DNA of 64,000 bases from an uncultured Ruminococcus sp. (GTDB lineage Bacteria; Bacillota; Clostridia; Oscillospirales; Ruminococcaceae), in assembly GCA_902788785.1 (NCBI GenBank), contig CADALT010000002.1, positions 88,668 to 152,667 on the forward strand, in the 5' to 3' direction. This document shows, in pieces, positions 36,468 through 44,081 of this stretch. A program made the position numbers and the translations under genes. How positions within the stretch are numbered: position 1 is the first letter of the stretch; every line of letters starts with the position of its first letter. A model generated the notes under the pieces. That model ran no database searches. It worked only from the letters and a program-made list of their open reading frames with translations, and was not told the DNA's origin.

Positions 36468-37316
36468 ATGAGGATTGGTATAGTGGGATTGGGTCTTATC
36501 GGCGGCTCGCTGGCTAAGGCTATAAAGAAGAATACTGCGCACAGCTGTTATGCGCTGGATATAGACAGGGCTGCCCTGGCAGGTGCAATGGCGCAGGAGG
36601 CGATAGACGGTGAGATCACTGCGCAGGAGCTTAGCAGCTGCGATGTGGTGATAGTCTGCCTGCACCCCAGGCAGACCATCAGTTTTATTACCGAGAACCG
36701 CAAGAACTTCCGCAAGGGCGGTATAGTGGCGGACAGCTGCGGTGTCAAGAGCGCCATCGTCGAGGCGGTGGAGGGTGTGCTTGCCGAAGAGGGCGTGGAG
36801 TTTTTGGGCTGTCACCCCATGGCAGGAAGAGAGTTCTCGGGCTTTGCCTATGCGGTGGATAACCTGTTCGAGAACGCAAGCTTCATAATGACCCCCACAC
36901 AGCGCACTCCGGAAGAGGTAGTGGAGAAGATAGCTGCCCTTGCAAGAGAGATAGGCTTTGCCAAGACTGTCAGGGCGACGGTCGAAGAGCATGACAGAGT
37001 TATCGCCTTTACTTCGCAGCTGGCGCACGTTGTATCCAGCGCTTACGTCAAGAGCCCCAGTCTCATGAAACAGGCAGGATTTTCCGCAGGCTCGTTCAAG
37101 GATCTGACAAGAGTGGCAAAGCTCAATGAGGATATGTGGACAGATCTGTTTTTGATGAACGCAGGTCCATTGACAGATGAGCTTGACTGTATCATAGCAA
37201 GGCTCACCGAGTACCGTGATGCTATCTCGTCTGGCGAGACCGAGGTGCTGCATGATCTGCTGAAAGAGGGCAGGGAACTTAAAGAGCTTTCCAATAACGC
37301 ATCTGCGAACTTATAA
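36468..37316 (+). CDS. tyrA: Prephenate dehydrogenase
   Basis: 282 residues. Rossmann motif GIVGLGLIGGSLAKAI at the start, ADSCGVKS near 95, GCHPMAGRE near 119 (substrate His), and SFKDLTRVA near 215. It converts prephenate to 4-hydroxyphenylpyruvate with NAD. No ACT domain at the C-terminus, so feedback by tyrosine would have to act elsewhere. The ATG at 36468 has AAAGGA upstream; the open frame further 5' runs into the leader. Confidence 0.95.
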   Translation: MRIGIVGLGLIGGSLAKAIKKNTAHSCYALDIDRAALAGAMAQEAIDGEITAQELSSCDVVIVCLHPRQTISFITENRKNFRKGGIVADSCGVKSAIVEAVEGVLAEEGVEFLGCHPMAGREFSGFAYAVDNLFENASFIMTPTQRTPEEVVEKIAALAREIGFAKTVRATVEEHDRVIAFTSQLAHVVSSAYVKSPSLMKQAGFSAGSFKDLTRVAKLNEDMWTDLFLMNAGPLTDELDCIIARLTEYRDAISSGETEVLHDLLKEGRELKELSNNASANL

Positions 37317-37329
37317 GCTTATCCATGCG

Positions 37330-37370
37330 GACGCTTTCCCTTGTGAATGGGAGAGCGTCTTATTTTTATC
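37330..37370 (+). terminator. Terminator after tyrA
   Basis: GACGCTTTCCC / GGGAGAGCGTC stem (37330-37340 / 37349-37359), tail TTATTTTTATC. The remaining stretch to 37603 has no gene; it holds the palindrome at 37429 and a small GTACA/TGTAC hairpin near 37459. Confidence 0.88.
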
Positions 37371-37428
37371 GGGAAATAAAAGTATACCCAAAAGGTAGAT
37401 TTATCGGGATAAAACTACCGATGGTATA

Positions 37429-37444
37429 TGTTAAAAAATTAACA
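37429..37444. promoter_or_regulatory. Rex-like palindrome upstream of pflB
   Basis: TGTTAA-AAAA-TTAACA is a perfect inverted repeat and matches the core of the clostridial Rex operator (TTGTTAANNNNTTAACAA) at all 12 defined inner positions. Rex senses NADH/NAD+ and controls fermentation genes. The site is about 160 bases upstream of the pflB -35 box, further than usual, and AT-rich sequence can produce such palindromes by chance. Confidence 0.4.
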
Positions 37445-37603
37445 GTCTCGGGTCAAAAGTACAGAAAAATGTACTCAAAATCACATCCGAGCCATGCACT
37501 AATCTAAATGCCCCATATAAAAACTGCGAAAAATCGGGCATTTTGTGACCTGTGTGAACATATGAAGTAAATGTTAAGACATAGTAATATTTTTGTTGTT
37601 AGC

Positions 37604-37632
37604 TTGACATAAAGGGGTAAATGTGGTATCCT
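37604..37632 (+). promoter_or_regulatory. pflB promoter
   Basis: TTGACA (37604-37609), 17 bases, TATCCT (37627-37632). Gives a leader of about 180 bases before pflB. Confidence 0.82.
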
Positions 37633-37638
37633 TTTAAC

Positions 37639-37821
37639 AGAAAGATGATCTATATATTGTGTTTGCCCGACGGCGGATGAAATATCGCCGAGCGAAAACA
37701 GTAAGGTTCGCATGGGCAGGGTCGTCCTCACAAAAAACAGCAAAGATGATTAAGCTCCCGTCAGGACACTGTGGGGAGCCTGTCGTATTGTCTTTGACTG
37801 CACAGACAGGGAGAGATTTGA
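37639..37821 (+). ncRNA. Structured pflB leader RNA (candidate cis-regulator)
   Basis: GCCC/GGGC (37665-37668 / 37714-37717) encloses CGGCG/CGCCG (37671-37675 / 37686-37690) and GCGAA/TTCGC (37692-37696 / 37707-37711), a compact three-way junction. GTCCT (37724-37728) can pair with AGGAC (37763-37767) in the loop of GCTCCC/GGGAGC (37754-37759 / 37774-37779), giving a pseudoknot. CTCCC (37755-37759) can instead pair with GGGAG (37809-37813), part of the pflB ribosome site. I recognise no known riboswitch class; folding is by eye. Confidence 0.5.
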
Positions 37822-39942
37822 ATGGAAAGAACATGGTATGATGAAGAATGGAAAGGCTTTAAGCCCGGCAGATGGTCGAGCACTTCCGTTAACCTGAGAG
37901 ATTTCATCCAGAAGAACTTCACACCTTATGATGGTGACGAGAGCTTTCTGGAAGGCCCTACAGAGGCTACAAAGCAGCTGTGGGATCAGGTTCTGGAACT
38001 GAGCCAGAAGGAGAGAGAAGCAGGCGGCGTGCTGGATATGGATACAAAGATCGTTTCCACCATCACAAGCCACGATGCAGGTTATCTCAATAAGGATCTT
38101 GAGAAGATAGTAGGCTTCCAGACAGATAAGCCTTTCAAGCGTTCTCTGCAGCCTTTCGGCGGACTGAGAATGGCACAGGCTGCCTGCAAGCAGTACGGTT
38201 ATGAGGTAGATCCCGAGGTCGTAAAGATCTTCACAGATTACAGAAAGACACATAACCAGGGCGTTTTCGATGCTTACACTCCCGAGATGAAGCTGGCAAG
38301 ACACGCAGCTATACTCACAGGTCTGCCCGATGCTTACGGCAGAGGCCGTATCATAGGCGACTACAGAAGAGTTGCACTGTACGGTATCGATTACCTCATT
38401 GAAGATAAGAAGGATCAGCTGGCTAATTCACTGGTCAGAATGACTTCCAAGAATATCAGACTCAGAGAAGAGCTGGCTGAGCAGATCAGAGCTCTGGGCG
38501 AACTGAAGAAGCTGGGCGCTATCTACGGCTGCGATATCTCCAAGCCTGCAAAGAACGCCCAGGAAGCTATCCAGTGGCTGTATTTCGGCTACCTGGCTGC
38601 TGTTAAGGAGCAGAACGGTGCGGCTATGTCTCTGGGCAGAACTTCCACATTCATTGATATATATATCCAGAGAGATATACAGAACGGCGTACTGACCGAA
38701 GTTGAGGCTCAGGAGCTGGTAGACCACTTCATCATGAAGCTGCGTCTTGTTAAGTTCGCAAGAACACCCGAGTATAACTCCCTGTTCTCGGGCGACCCCA
38801 CATGGGTAACAGAGTCCATCGGCGGTGTTTCCATCGACGGTACACCTATGGTAACAAAGACTTCGTTCAGATACCTCAATACTCTGAACAACCTGGGTCC
38901 TGCACCCGAGCCTAATATGACAGTTCTGTGGTCACAGAAGCTGCCTCTGAACTTCAAGAAGTTCTGCGCTAAGATGTCTATCAGAACTTCCGCTATACAG
39001 TACGAAAACGACGACCTGATGAGAGTTACTCACGGCGATGACTACGCTATAGCTTGCTGCGTATCCTCCATGGTAGTTGGTAAGGAGATGCAGTTCTTCG
39101 GCGCAAGAGCTAACCTGGCTAAGTGCCTGCTGTACGCTATAAACGGCGGTATCGACGAGAGACTCGGCGTTCAGGTAGGTCCTAAGTACAGACCTGTTGA
39201 GGGCGAGTACTTGGACTATGATGATGTTATGAGCAAGTACGATGATATGATGGAATGGCTGGCAGGTCTGTATGTAAATACACTGAACGTTATCCACTAT
39301 ATGCACGATAAGTACAGCTATGAGAGACTGCAGATGGCTCTGCACGACAGAGATGTAAAGAGATACTTCGCAACAGGTATCGCAGGTCTTTCCGTTGTTG
39401 CTGACTCCCTGAGCGCTATCAAGTATGCTAAGGTTAAGCCTATCCGCAAGGATATCGAGATCAAGGACAAGGAAGGCAATGTTATCGACATCGCAAGAAA
39501 CGTTGTTGTTGATTACGTAGTTGAGGGTGACTTCCCCAAGTACGGCAACAATGATGACAGAGTTGATAAGATCGCTGTAAATATCGTTAAGACATTCATG
39601 AACAAGATCAGGAAGCACCACACATATCGTGACGGCGTACCTACCATGTCTATCCTGACCATCACATCCAACGTGGTATATGGTAAGAAGACAGGTTCGA
39701 CACCTGACGGCAGAAAGATCGGCGTGCCTCTGGCTCCCGGTGCTAACCCCATGCACGGCAGAGATACTCACGGTGCAGCTTCCTCACTGTCCAGCGTAGC
39801 TAAGCTGCCTTTCAGACACGCACAGGACGGTATCTCCAATACATTCTCCATCATTCCCGGCGCACTGGGTAAGGATGATGAGGTATTCGCTGGCGATATC
39901 GACATAGAGAGCATTGCTCGGGAGATGGAAAATGGCAATTAA
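37822..39942 (+). CDS. pflB: Pyruvate formate-lyase core lacking the glycyl-radical domain
   Basis: 706 residues, clearly PflB along its length. The adjacent active-site cysteines are C412-C413 in AIACCVS (E. coli C418/C419), and GALGKDD appears near the end as in canonical PflB. The protein then stops after a short unrelated tail (MENGN), where normal PflB continues for about 70 residues to the RVSGYA radical glycine. No glycyl-radical motif occurs in it. Alone it should be unable to hold the radical; the 40185 gene supplies that domain. PFL converts pyruvate and CoA to acetyl-CoA and formate. GGGAGAG precedes the ATG. Confidence 0.93.
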   Translation: MERTWYDEEWKGFKPGRWSSTSVNLRDFIQKNFTPYDGDESFLEGPTEATKQLWDQVLELSQKEREAGGVLDMDTKIVSTITSHDAGYLNKDLEKIVGFQTDKPFKRSLQPFGGLRMAQAACKQYGYEVDPEVVKIFTDYRKTHNQGVFDAYTPEMKLARHAAILTGLPDAYGRGRIIGDYRRVALYGIDYLIEDKKDQLANSLVRMTSKNIRLREELAEQIRALGELKKLGAIYGCDISKPAKNAQEAIQWLYFGYLAAVKEQNGAAMSLGRTSTFIDIYIQRDIQNGVLTEVEAQELVDHFIMKLRLVKFARTPEYNSLFSGDPTWVTESIGGVSIDGTPMVTKTSFRYLNTLNNLGPAPEPNMTVLWSQKLPLNFKKFCAKMSIRTSAIQYENDDLMRVTHGDDYAIACCVSSMVVGKEMQFFGARANLAKCLLYAINGGIDERLGVQVGPKYRPVEGEYLDYDDVMSKYDDMMEWLAGLYVNTLNVIHYMHDKYSYERLQMALHDRDVKRYFATGIAGLSVVADSLSAIKYAKVKPIRKDIEIKDKEGNVIDIARNVVVDYVVEGDFPKYGNNDDRVDKIAVNIVKTFMNKIRKHHTYRDGVPTMSILTITSNVVYGKKTGSTPDGRKIGVPLAPGANPMHGRDTHGAASSLSSVAKLPFRHAQDGISNTFSIIPGALGKDDEVFAGDIDIESIAREMENGN

Positions 39943-40168
39943 GGCTTCACTCGATGATGACGGCAAGGTAAATGAACTTGTCGAAATGATAGATAAGCTC
40001 ATGGCAAGCGGCGAAGGTCATATCAATATCGACGCCGATGCCCTGCTTAAAGCCAAAAAAGAAGGTCAGGACGACGTTGAACTCAACGTTCAGACTTTCA
40101 GAACAAACGACTGCGGCACAGGCGCTTGCTGTCAGCCAAATGAAAAAGCGCCCGATGAAGACGATTAA
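39932..40168 (+). CDS. Degenerate glycyl-radical-domain-like small protein
   Basis: 78 residues, starting inside the pflB end (11-base overlap; GGAG eight bases upstream). [11 protein letters not shown]...GHINI...ALLKA aligns with [11 protein letters not shown]...HHLNVN...MLLDA of the true radical domain in the 40185 gene, with a three-residue gap. Where that domain has RVSGYA this protein has QTFRTN, so the radical glycine is missing. It ends with a Cys-bearing acidic tail ([13 protein letters not shown]). It lies in a third reading frame relative to its neighbours, each with its own ribosome site. Role unknown; a stabiliser, plug or chaperone of the core is a guess. Confidence 0.7.
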   Translation: MAIKASLDDDGKVNELVEMIDKLMASGEGHINIDADALLKAKKEGQDDVELNVQTFRTNDCGTGACCQPNEKAPDEDD

Positions 40169-40184
40169 GAAAGGATGGTCTTTT

Positions 40185-40436
40185 ATGGCAAATTTTGAAC
40201 CTACAGACACACAGGTCGATAATCTTATAGGACTGCTTGACGGCTATGCAGAGAAGGGCGGTCATCACCTTAATGTAAACGTACTCAACAGAGAGATGCT
40301 GCTGGATGCTCAGGCACACCCTGAGAAGTATCCTCAGCTGACAATCAGAGTTTCGGGTTATGCAGTTAACTTCGTTAAGCTGACAAAAGAGCAGCAGGAC
40401 GACGTTATCTCCAGAACATTCCACGATAAGCTCTAA
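40185..40436 (+). CDS. grcA: Stand-alone glycyl-radical domain (GrcA/YfiD-like)
   Basis: 83 residues. Almost all of it is the C-terminal domain of [47 protein letters not shown] with the radical Gly at residue 58, and [15 protein letters not shown]. In E. coli the similar GrcA is a spare part that rescues oxygen-cleaved PFL. Here pflB itself has no such domain, so this protein is probably an obligate subunit, activated by PflA. AAAGGA precedes the ATG; 16 bases separate it from the previous gene; a strong terminator follows. Confidence 0.93.
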   Translation: MANFEPTDTQVDNLIGLLDGYAEKGGHHLNVNVLNREMLLDAQAHPEKYPQLTIRVSGYAVNFVKLTKEQQDDVISRTFHDKL

Positions 40437-40449
40437 TAAGGATTTTTCA

Positions 40450-40482
40450 AAGTCCTGTCCCGTACATGGGGCAGGACTTTTC
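40450..40482 (+). terminator. Terminator after the glycyl-radical-domain gene
   Basis: AGTCCTG-CCC / GGGGCAGGACT stem followed by TTTT. Ends the pflB unit. Confidence 0.92.
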
Positions 40483-40490
40483 TGTGTGTC

Positions 40491-40519
40491 TTTACAATTG
40501 AAAGGTTTTGTGGTATAAT
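40491..40519 (+). promoter_or_regulatory. Promoter of the repeat protein - pflA unit
   Basis: TTTACA (40491-40496), 17 bases, TATAAT (40514-40519). A 130-base leader with small hairpins (CAGGGAATATCCCTG near 40527, GGCAGACTCAACTGCC near 40614) follows. Confidence 0.78.
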
Positions 40520-40654
40520 ATTTTTTCAGGGAATATCCCTGTGCTGTATAAACGATGATGTGCTTTTTGAACGCCATAAGTTTGATACAGCCTCGCAGAA
40601 AGATATAGCGGAAGGCAGACTCAACTGCCCTCTTAATAAAAAGGAGATCATATT

Positions 40655-41725
40655 ATGCAGGACAACAGACAAAACTATGGAAATATAAACGGGCAATACC
40701 AGCCTTACGGAAACGGTCAGCCTACCATGCAGCAGAACGGGCAATACCAGCCTTATGGCAATGGTCAGCCTACAATGCAGCAGAATGGGCAGTATCAGCC
40801 TTATGGAAACGGTCAGCCCACCATGCAGCAGAATGGGCAGTACCAGCCTTATGGAAACGGTCAGCCTACCATGCAGCAGAACGGGCAGTATCAGCCTTAC
40901 GGAAACGGTCAGCCCATGATGGGTCAGCCGCAGGTCATGCCTAAAAACAGCCAGTTTCCCCCCTATGCAAATGGTCAGCATATGGGGAACGGACAGTATC
41001 AGGACTTTACAGCTGAACAGTTGAGAAGAAGTTCCCTTGATCCCAATGACCCTGTACTGAAAATGACCAGGGCACGCAACAGGCAGCAAAATCCCGACCT
41101 CAGGACCAAGTCGCTGATACCTGCCATCGCAGGTGTGCTGATAGCTGTGTTCACCTGCTCAAATTTCCCGAAATTAGCGCTCTTTATCGCCTGTCTCAGC
41201 CTGATGATAACTTTTATTCTGGCGCAGAAGGATGTCAGACCTTTCAAGAAAGAAAGCAAGTTCAGCAGGGCTATGTATGCGGCGGCATCGGGAGTGGGCG
41301 CTCTTGGTGCGTTCATATCAATGGTGATGCCCGGTGCAGGCAAACTTGCAGCAGGTGCGGCGCTGCTGCTGGGAATTATCGTTGCGGTAACACCCCATGT
41401 TGCCAGAAGTCTGAAGAAAAAACGCTGCACTGAAAGGACAAAAGCGGTCTGCATCGGCAACGATTCGCATATGTCGGGCAGCGGCAGGAACCGTAAAATG
41501 GTCTTTGCGCCGATCTGGCAGTATACTCTGGGCGGCAGAGCGTACACTCATGGCGAGACTGTTTATAAAAGCCCGCAGGAATTTCAGAACGGCGAGGGTA
41601 CCGAACTTCTCGTGAACCCCAATGACCCTATGGACTTCCTCCGTGAGAGCGACCATACTAATCTGATACCTACGGTGATAGGTGCTGTAATTGCTCTTAT
41701 TTCCATCATTAATATGCTGAAATAA
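40655..41725 (+). CDS. Gln/Asn-rich repeat membrane protein with DUF3592-like domain
   Basis: 356 residues. Residues about 12-91 are five tandem 16-residue repeats (NGQYQPYGNGQPTMQQ), then more Gln/Pro/Asn-rich sequence to about 125. Two or three membrane segments follow (about 150-190 and 210-250). The domain WQYTLGGRAYTHGETVYKSP...LLVNPNDPMDF resembles DUF3592, and a last membrane segment ends the protein. The N-terminus is probably cytoplasmic and disordered. It lies 14 bases before pflA and shares its promoter, but no functional tie to PFL is evident. AAGGAG precedes the ATG. Confidence 0.75.
   Translation: MQDNRQNYGNINGQYQPYGNGQPTMQQNGQYQPYGNGQPTMQQNGQYQPYGNGQPTMQQNGQYQPYGNGQPTMQQNGQYQPYGNGQPMMGQPQVMPKNSQFPPYANGQHMGNGQYQDFTAEQLRRSSLDPNDPVLKMTRARNRQQNPDLRTKSLIPAIAGVLIAVFTCSNFPKLALFIACLSLMITFILAQKDVRPFKKESKFSRAMYAAASGVGALGAFISMVMPGAGKLAAGAALLLGIIVAVTPHVARSLKKKRCTERTKAVCIGNDSHMSGSGRNRKMVFAPIWQYTLGGRAYTHGETVYKSPQEFQNGEGTELLVNPNDPMDFLRESDHTNLIPTVIGAVIALISIINMLK
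40688..40927 (+). repeat. Five tandem 48-bp coding repeats
   Basis: Units start at 40688, 40736, 40784, 40832 and 40880, each coding for 16 residues (NGQYQPYGNGQPTMQQ; the fifth is altered at its end). Differences between units are mostly synonymous third-base changes, so they arose by duplication and are kept in frame. Confidence 0.93.
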
Positions 41726-41739
41726 AAGGATAATGAATA

Positions 41740-42519
41740 ATGAATGATAATACAAACACTGTCCTGAAAGGACATATACATTCCACTGAAAGCTTTGGTA
41801 CCGTGGACGGTCCCGGCATAAGGTTCGTCATATTTTTTCAGGGATGTCCCATGAGATGCCTCTACTGCCATAACCCCGATACCTGGTCTGTGGGCGGCGG
41901 CAGGGAGGTCACGACAGATGAACTGCTGGCGGAGTATGAGTCGGTGAAAGAATTTATGAGGGGCGGCGGAATTACCTGCACGGGCGGCGAACCTACCCTA
42001 CAGATGGATTTTCTCACCGAGCTTTTCGAGAAAGCCCACGAAAAAGGCATACACACCTGCCTTGACAGCTGCGGCGTGACATTCAATAAGTCGCACCCGG
42101 AAAAGTTTGAGCGCCTTATACGCTCCACCGACCTTGTTATGCTGGATATAAAGCATATCGATCCCGAGGAGCATAAGAAGCTTACAGGGCATGATAATAA
42201 GAATATACTGGATTTTGCTGACTTTTTAAGCGACCATGATGTGCCCGTGTGGATAAGGCACGTTGTTGTCCCCGGTATCACAGATAATAAGGAGTACCTG
42301 TACAAGCTGGGCAGAAGGCTCGCACATATCCATACCATGAAAGCGCTTGATGTACTGCCTTATCATACCATGGGCAAGGCTAAATATGAACAGCTGGGAT
42401 TGGAATATCCTTTGGGCGATACCGAGCCTATGTCCCACGAAGGCGCTAAGGCTGCACGGGATGAGATAATGCGTGGGCTCAAAGATGAGCTGGCGGAGAT
42501 CATCAGAAATAAAAAATAA
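41740..42519 (+). CDS. pflA: Pyruvate formate-lyase activating enzyme
   Basis: 259 residues, radical SAM. GTVDGPGIRFVIFFQGCPMRCLYCHNPDTW holds the CxxxCxxC [4Fe-4S] motif near residue 36; GGGITCTGGEP near 73 binds SAM; MLDIKH near 142 and ARIRHVVVPGI-like IRHVVVPGITD near 173 complete the PflA pattern. It places the glycyl radical on PFL; here the target should be Gly58 of the separate 83-residue protein. AAAGGA precedes the ATG. Confidence 0.96.
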   Translation: MNDNTNTVLKGHIHSTESFGTVDGPGIRFVIFFQGCPMRCLYCHNPDTWSVGGGREVTTDELLAEYESVKEFMRGGGITCTGGEPTLQMDFLTELFEKAHEKGIHTCLDSCGVTFNKSHPEKFERLIRSTDLVMLDIKHIDPEEHKKLTGHDNKNILDFADFLSDHDVPVWIRHVVVPGITDNKEYLYKLGRRLAHIHTMKALDVLPYHTMGKAKYEQLGLEYPLGDTEPMSHEGAKAARDEIMRGLKDELAEIIRNKK

Positions 42520-42527
42520 TACTTTCC

Positions 42528-42565
42528 GCAGGGCAGCACACTCAGAATGTCTGCCCTGCTTTGTT
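42528..42565 (+). terminator. Terminator after pflA
   Basis: GCAGGGCAG / CTGCCCTGC nine-pair stem, tail TTTGTT. The gap to 42759 has no gene; CATTCTAAA occurs twice (42698 and 42725). Confidence 0.85.
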
Positions 42566-42759
42566 ATGGGATAGATACAACATTTTTAACAAAATGTAAA
42601 ACTTGCTATGATGGTTAAATCATAATCTATAGTTCACATTAGGTTAATAATTATCTGATATAATCAATTAGGAAGTTAATATGGAATAACACTTGAGCAT
42701 TCTAAATGAAAAGTCAAATTACTACATTCTAAAATTCATTATTCGGAGGAAAGTTTATT

Positions 42760-44004
42760 ATGGAGCAGCATGGTATCAGTAAGCTGGACCTTAAAAGGCG
42801 CAACAGGATGCAGGTCCTGAAAATACTCAAGCAGAGAGGACCTACATCGAGGATCGACATTGCAGGTACATTGGAACTTACAAGGGCAGCTGTAACTATC
42901 ATCACCAATGAGATGATCGAGCAGGGTATCATTCAGGAGATCGGTGAGTATAAGCACGTTACAGAGAAAGCCCCCAGAGGCAGAAAGAAGATACTTATAG
43001 ATATCAACCACCACTATAAGTTCGTCATCGGTGTTACTCTTGAAGAGGATATCGTGAGCGTGGGTCTGTCCACACTGGCAGGCGCTGTGCTCGATAAGAG
43101 GAACCTCTCCATCGACCACACCATCGAGTATAATGCAATATTCGATTTTGTTAAGAAATCCATAAAAGAGGTACTGGCAGATAACTGCCTGGATAAGAAT
43201 TCCATACTGGGCATAGGCTTCGGCGTATTCCCCACAATGTATGAGAAGCTCGGCATCGAGGTAAAGGACGGTATTCCAGATTACTCTAAGGTAAAGAGCA
43301 TAATCAGGGGCTATACAGATCTGCCGCTGGTATTCGATAACTCCGTAAAGGGTACGGCTATGGCGAATATCGACTTCCTCAAGACCAAGGACGCCAACAG
43401 GCAGAACATAGCATTTTTGCAGTACGGCAATAACATGAACTTCGTCGTAACTAATCTTAACGAACCTATCTTCTCCTATGATAACAGAACAGGCTTCGTT
43501 GATAAGATGATAATCAACCCTTACAGTGAGAGAGTCTGTGAGAAGTGCGGCAGACGTGGCTGTGTCGAGAACGAGATAACTCCTGCGGCTACACTGGTCA
43601 AGCTGTCTGAGGTTTATTCGCCCGATAATACACCTTATCTCTATGAGGTATCCAAGGGCAATTTCAAGAACGTTAATATGGATATGGTAGTTGCAGCTTA
43701 CGACAAGGAGGATCCCAAGGTCGTTGAGGTCATCAACAGCGAGATCAAGCTGACCGCTGTGCTGATAAACAACCTGTATTTCTCCACAAATCCCCAGAAG
43801 ATAGTGCTGCACCACTTCACCAACCATACCAATAACGAGAATGACTTCAACCGTATCAGGAACGCCCTCAATGAGATAGGCGGACCTCTGGTGGCAGGCA
43901 AGATCGAGACCTCCATCATTGAGGATAAGCACCGTTTCCTGTCGGGCTGTGCGCTGGCTATCAGAGAACTGTTCTTCAACAGAGGCGGTTTTGACGCAAA
44001 CTGA
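42760..44004 (+). CDS. ROK family transcriptional regulator
   Basis: 414 residues. N-terminal winged helix (about 12-65: QVLKILKQRGPTSRIDIAGTLELTRAAVTIITNEMIEQG), then a ROK sugar-kinase-like domain with a zinc motif CEKCGRRGCVE near residue 262. Members such as NagC and XylR bind sugars and repress transport or glycan genes. The glycine-rich ATP loop of true kinases is not obvious, so a regulator is likely. No sugar genes are adjacent. CGGAGGAAAG precedes the ATG. Confidence 0.88.
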   Translation: MEQHGISKLDLKRRNRMQVLKILKQRGPTSRIDIAGTLELTRAAVTIITNEMIEQGIIQEIGEYKHVTEKAPRGRKKILIDINHHYKFVIGVTLEEDIVSVGLSTLAGAVLDKRNLSIDHTIEYNAIFDFVKKSIKEVLADNCLDKNSILGIGFGVFPTMYEKLGIEVKDGIPDYSKVKSIIRGYTDLPLVFDNSVKGTAMANIDFLKTKDANRQNIAFLQYGNNMNFVVTNLNEPIFSYDNRTGFVDKMIINPYSERVCEKCGRRGCVENEITPAATLVKLSEVYSPDNTPYLYEVSKGNFKNVNMDMVVAAYDKEDPKVVEVINSEIKLTAVLINNLYFSTNPQKIVLHHFTNHTNNENDFNRIRNALNEIGGPLVAGKIETSIIEDKHRFLSGCALAIRELFFNRGGFDAN

Positions 44005-44038
44005 TAACTGCGGACTGAAAGTCAATGCAGGATATTAT

Positions 44039-44071
44039 TCCCCGGGGAAGCTTTTCCTCGGGGATTTTTTT
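44039..44071 (+). terminator. Terminator between the ROK gene and folC
   Basis: TCCCCGGGG / CCTCGGGGA stem and seven T. The T-run runs straight into GGAGG (44072-44076), the ribosome site of folC. Confidence 0.88.
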
Positions 44072-44081
44072 GGAGGCACTT

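Noticed and set aside
37639-37821. Assignment of the pflB leader to the ZTP (pfl) riboswitch
   Set aside because: Only a GGGTCGT stretch looks similar; the CCGNCTGGGC-type 3' hairpin of that class is absent.
37822-40436. pfl locus as one gene broken by frameshifts
   Set aside because: The 83-residue gene contains the whole radical domain, the 78-residue gene is a second, diverged copy, and both have ribosome sites; a broken gene would show the single domain spread over frames.
42698-42733. CATTCTAAA direct repeat as a ROK operator
   Set aside because: Two copies of a short AT-rich word 27 bases apart are not enough to claim an operator.
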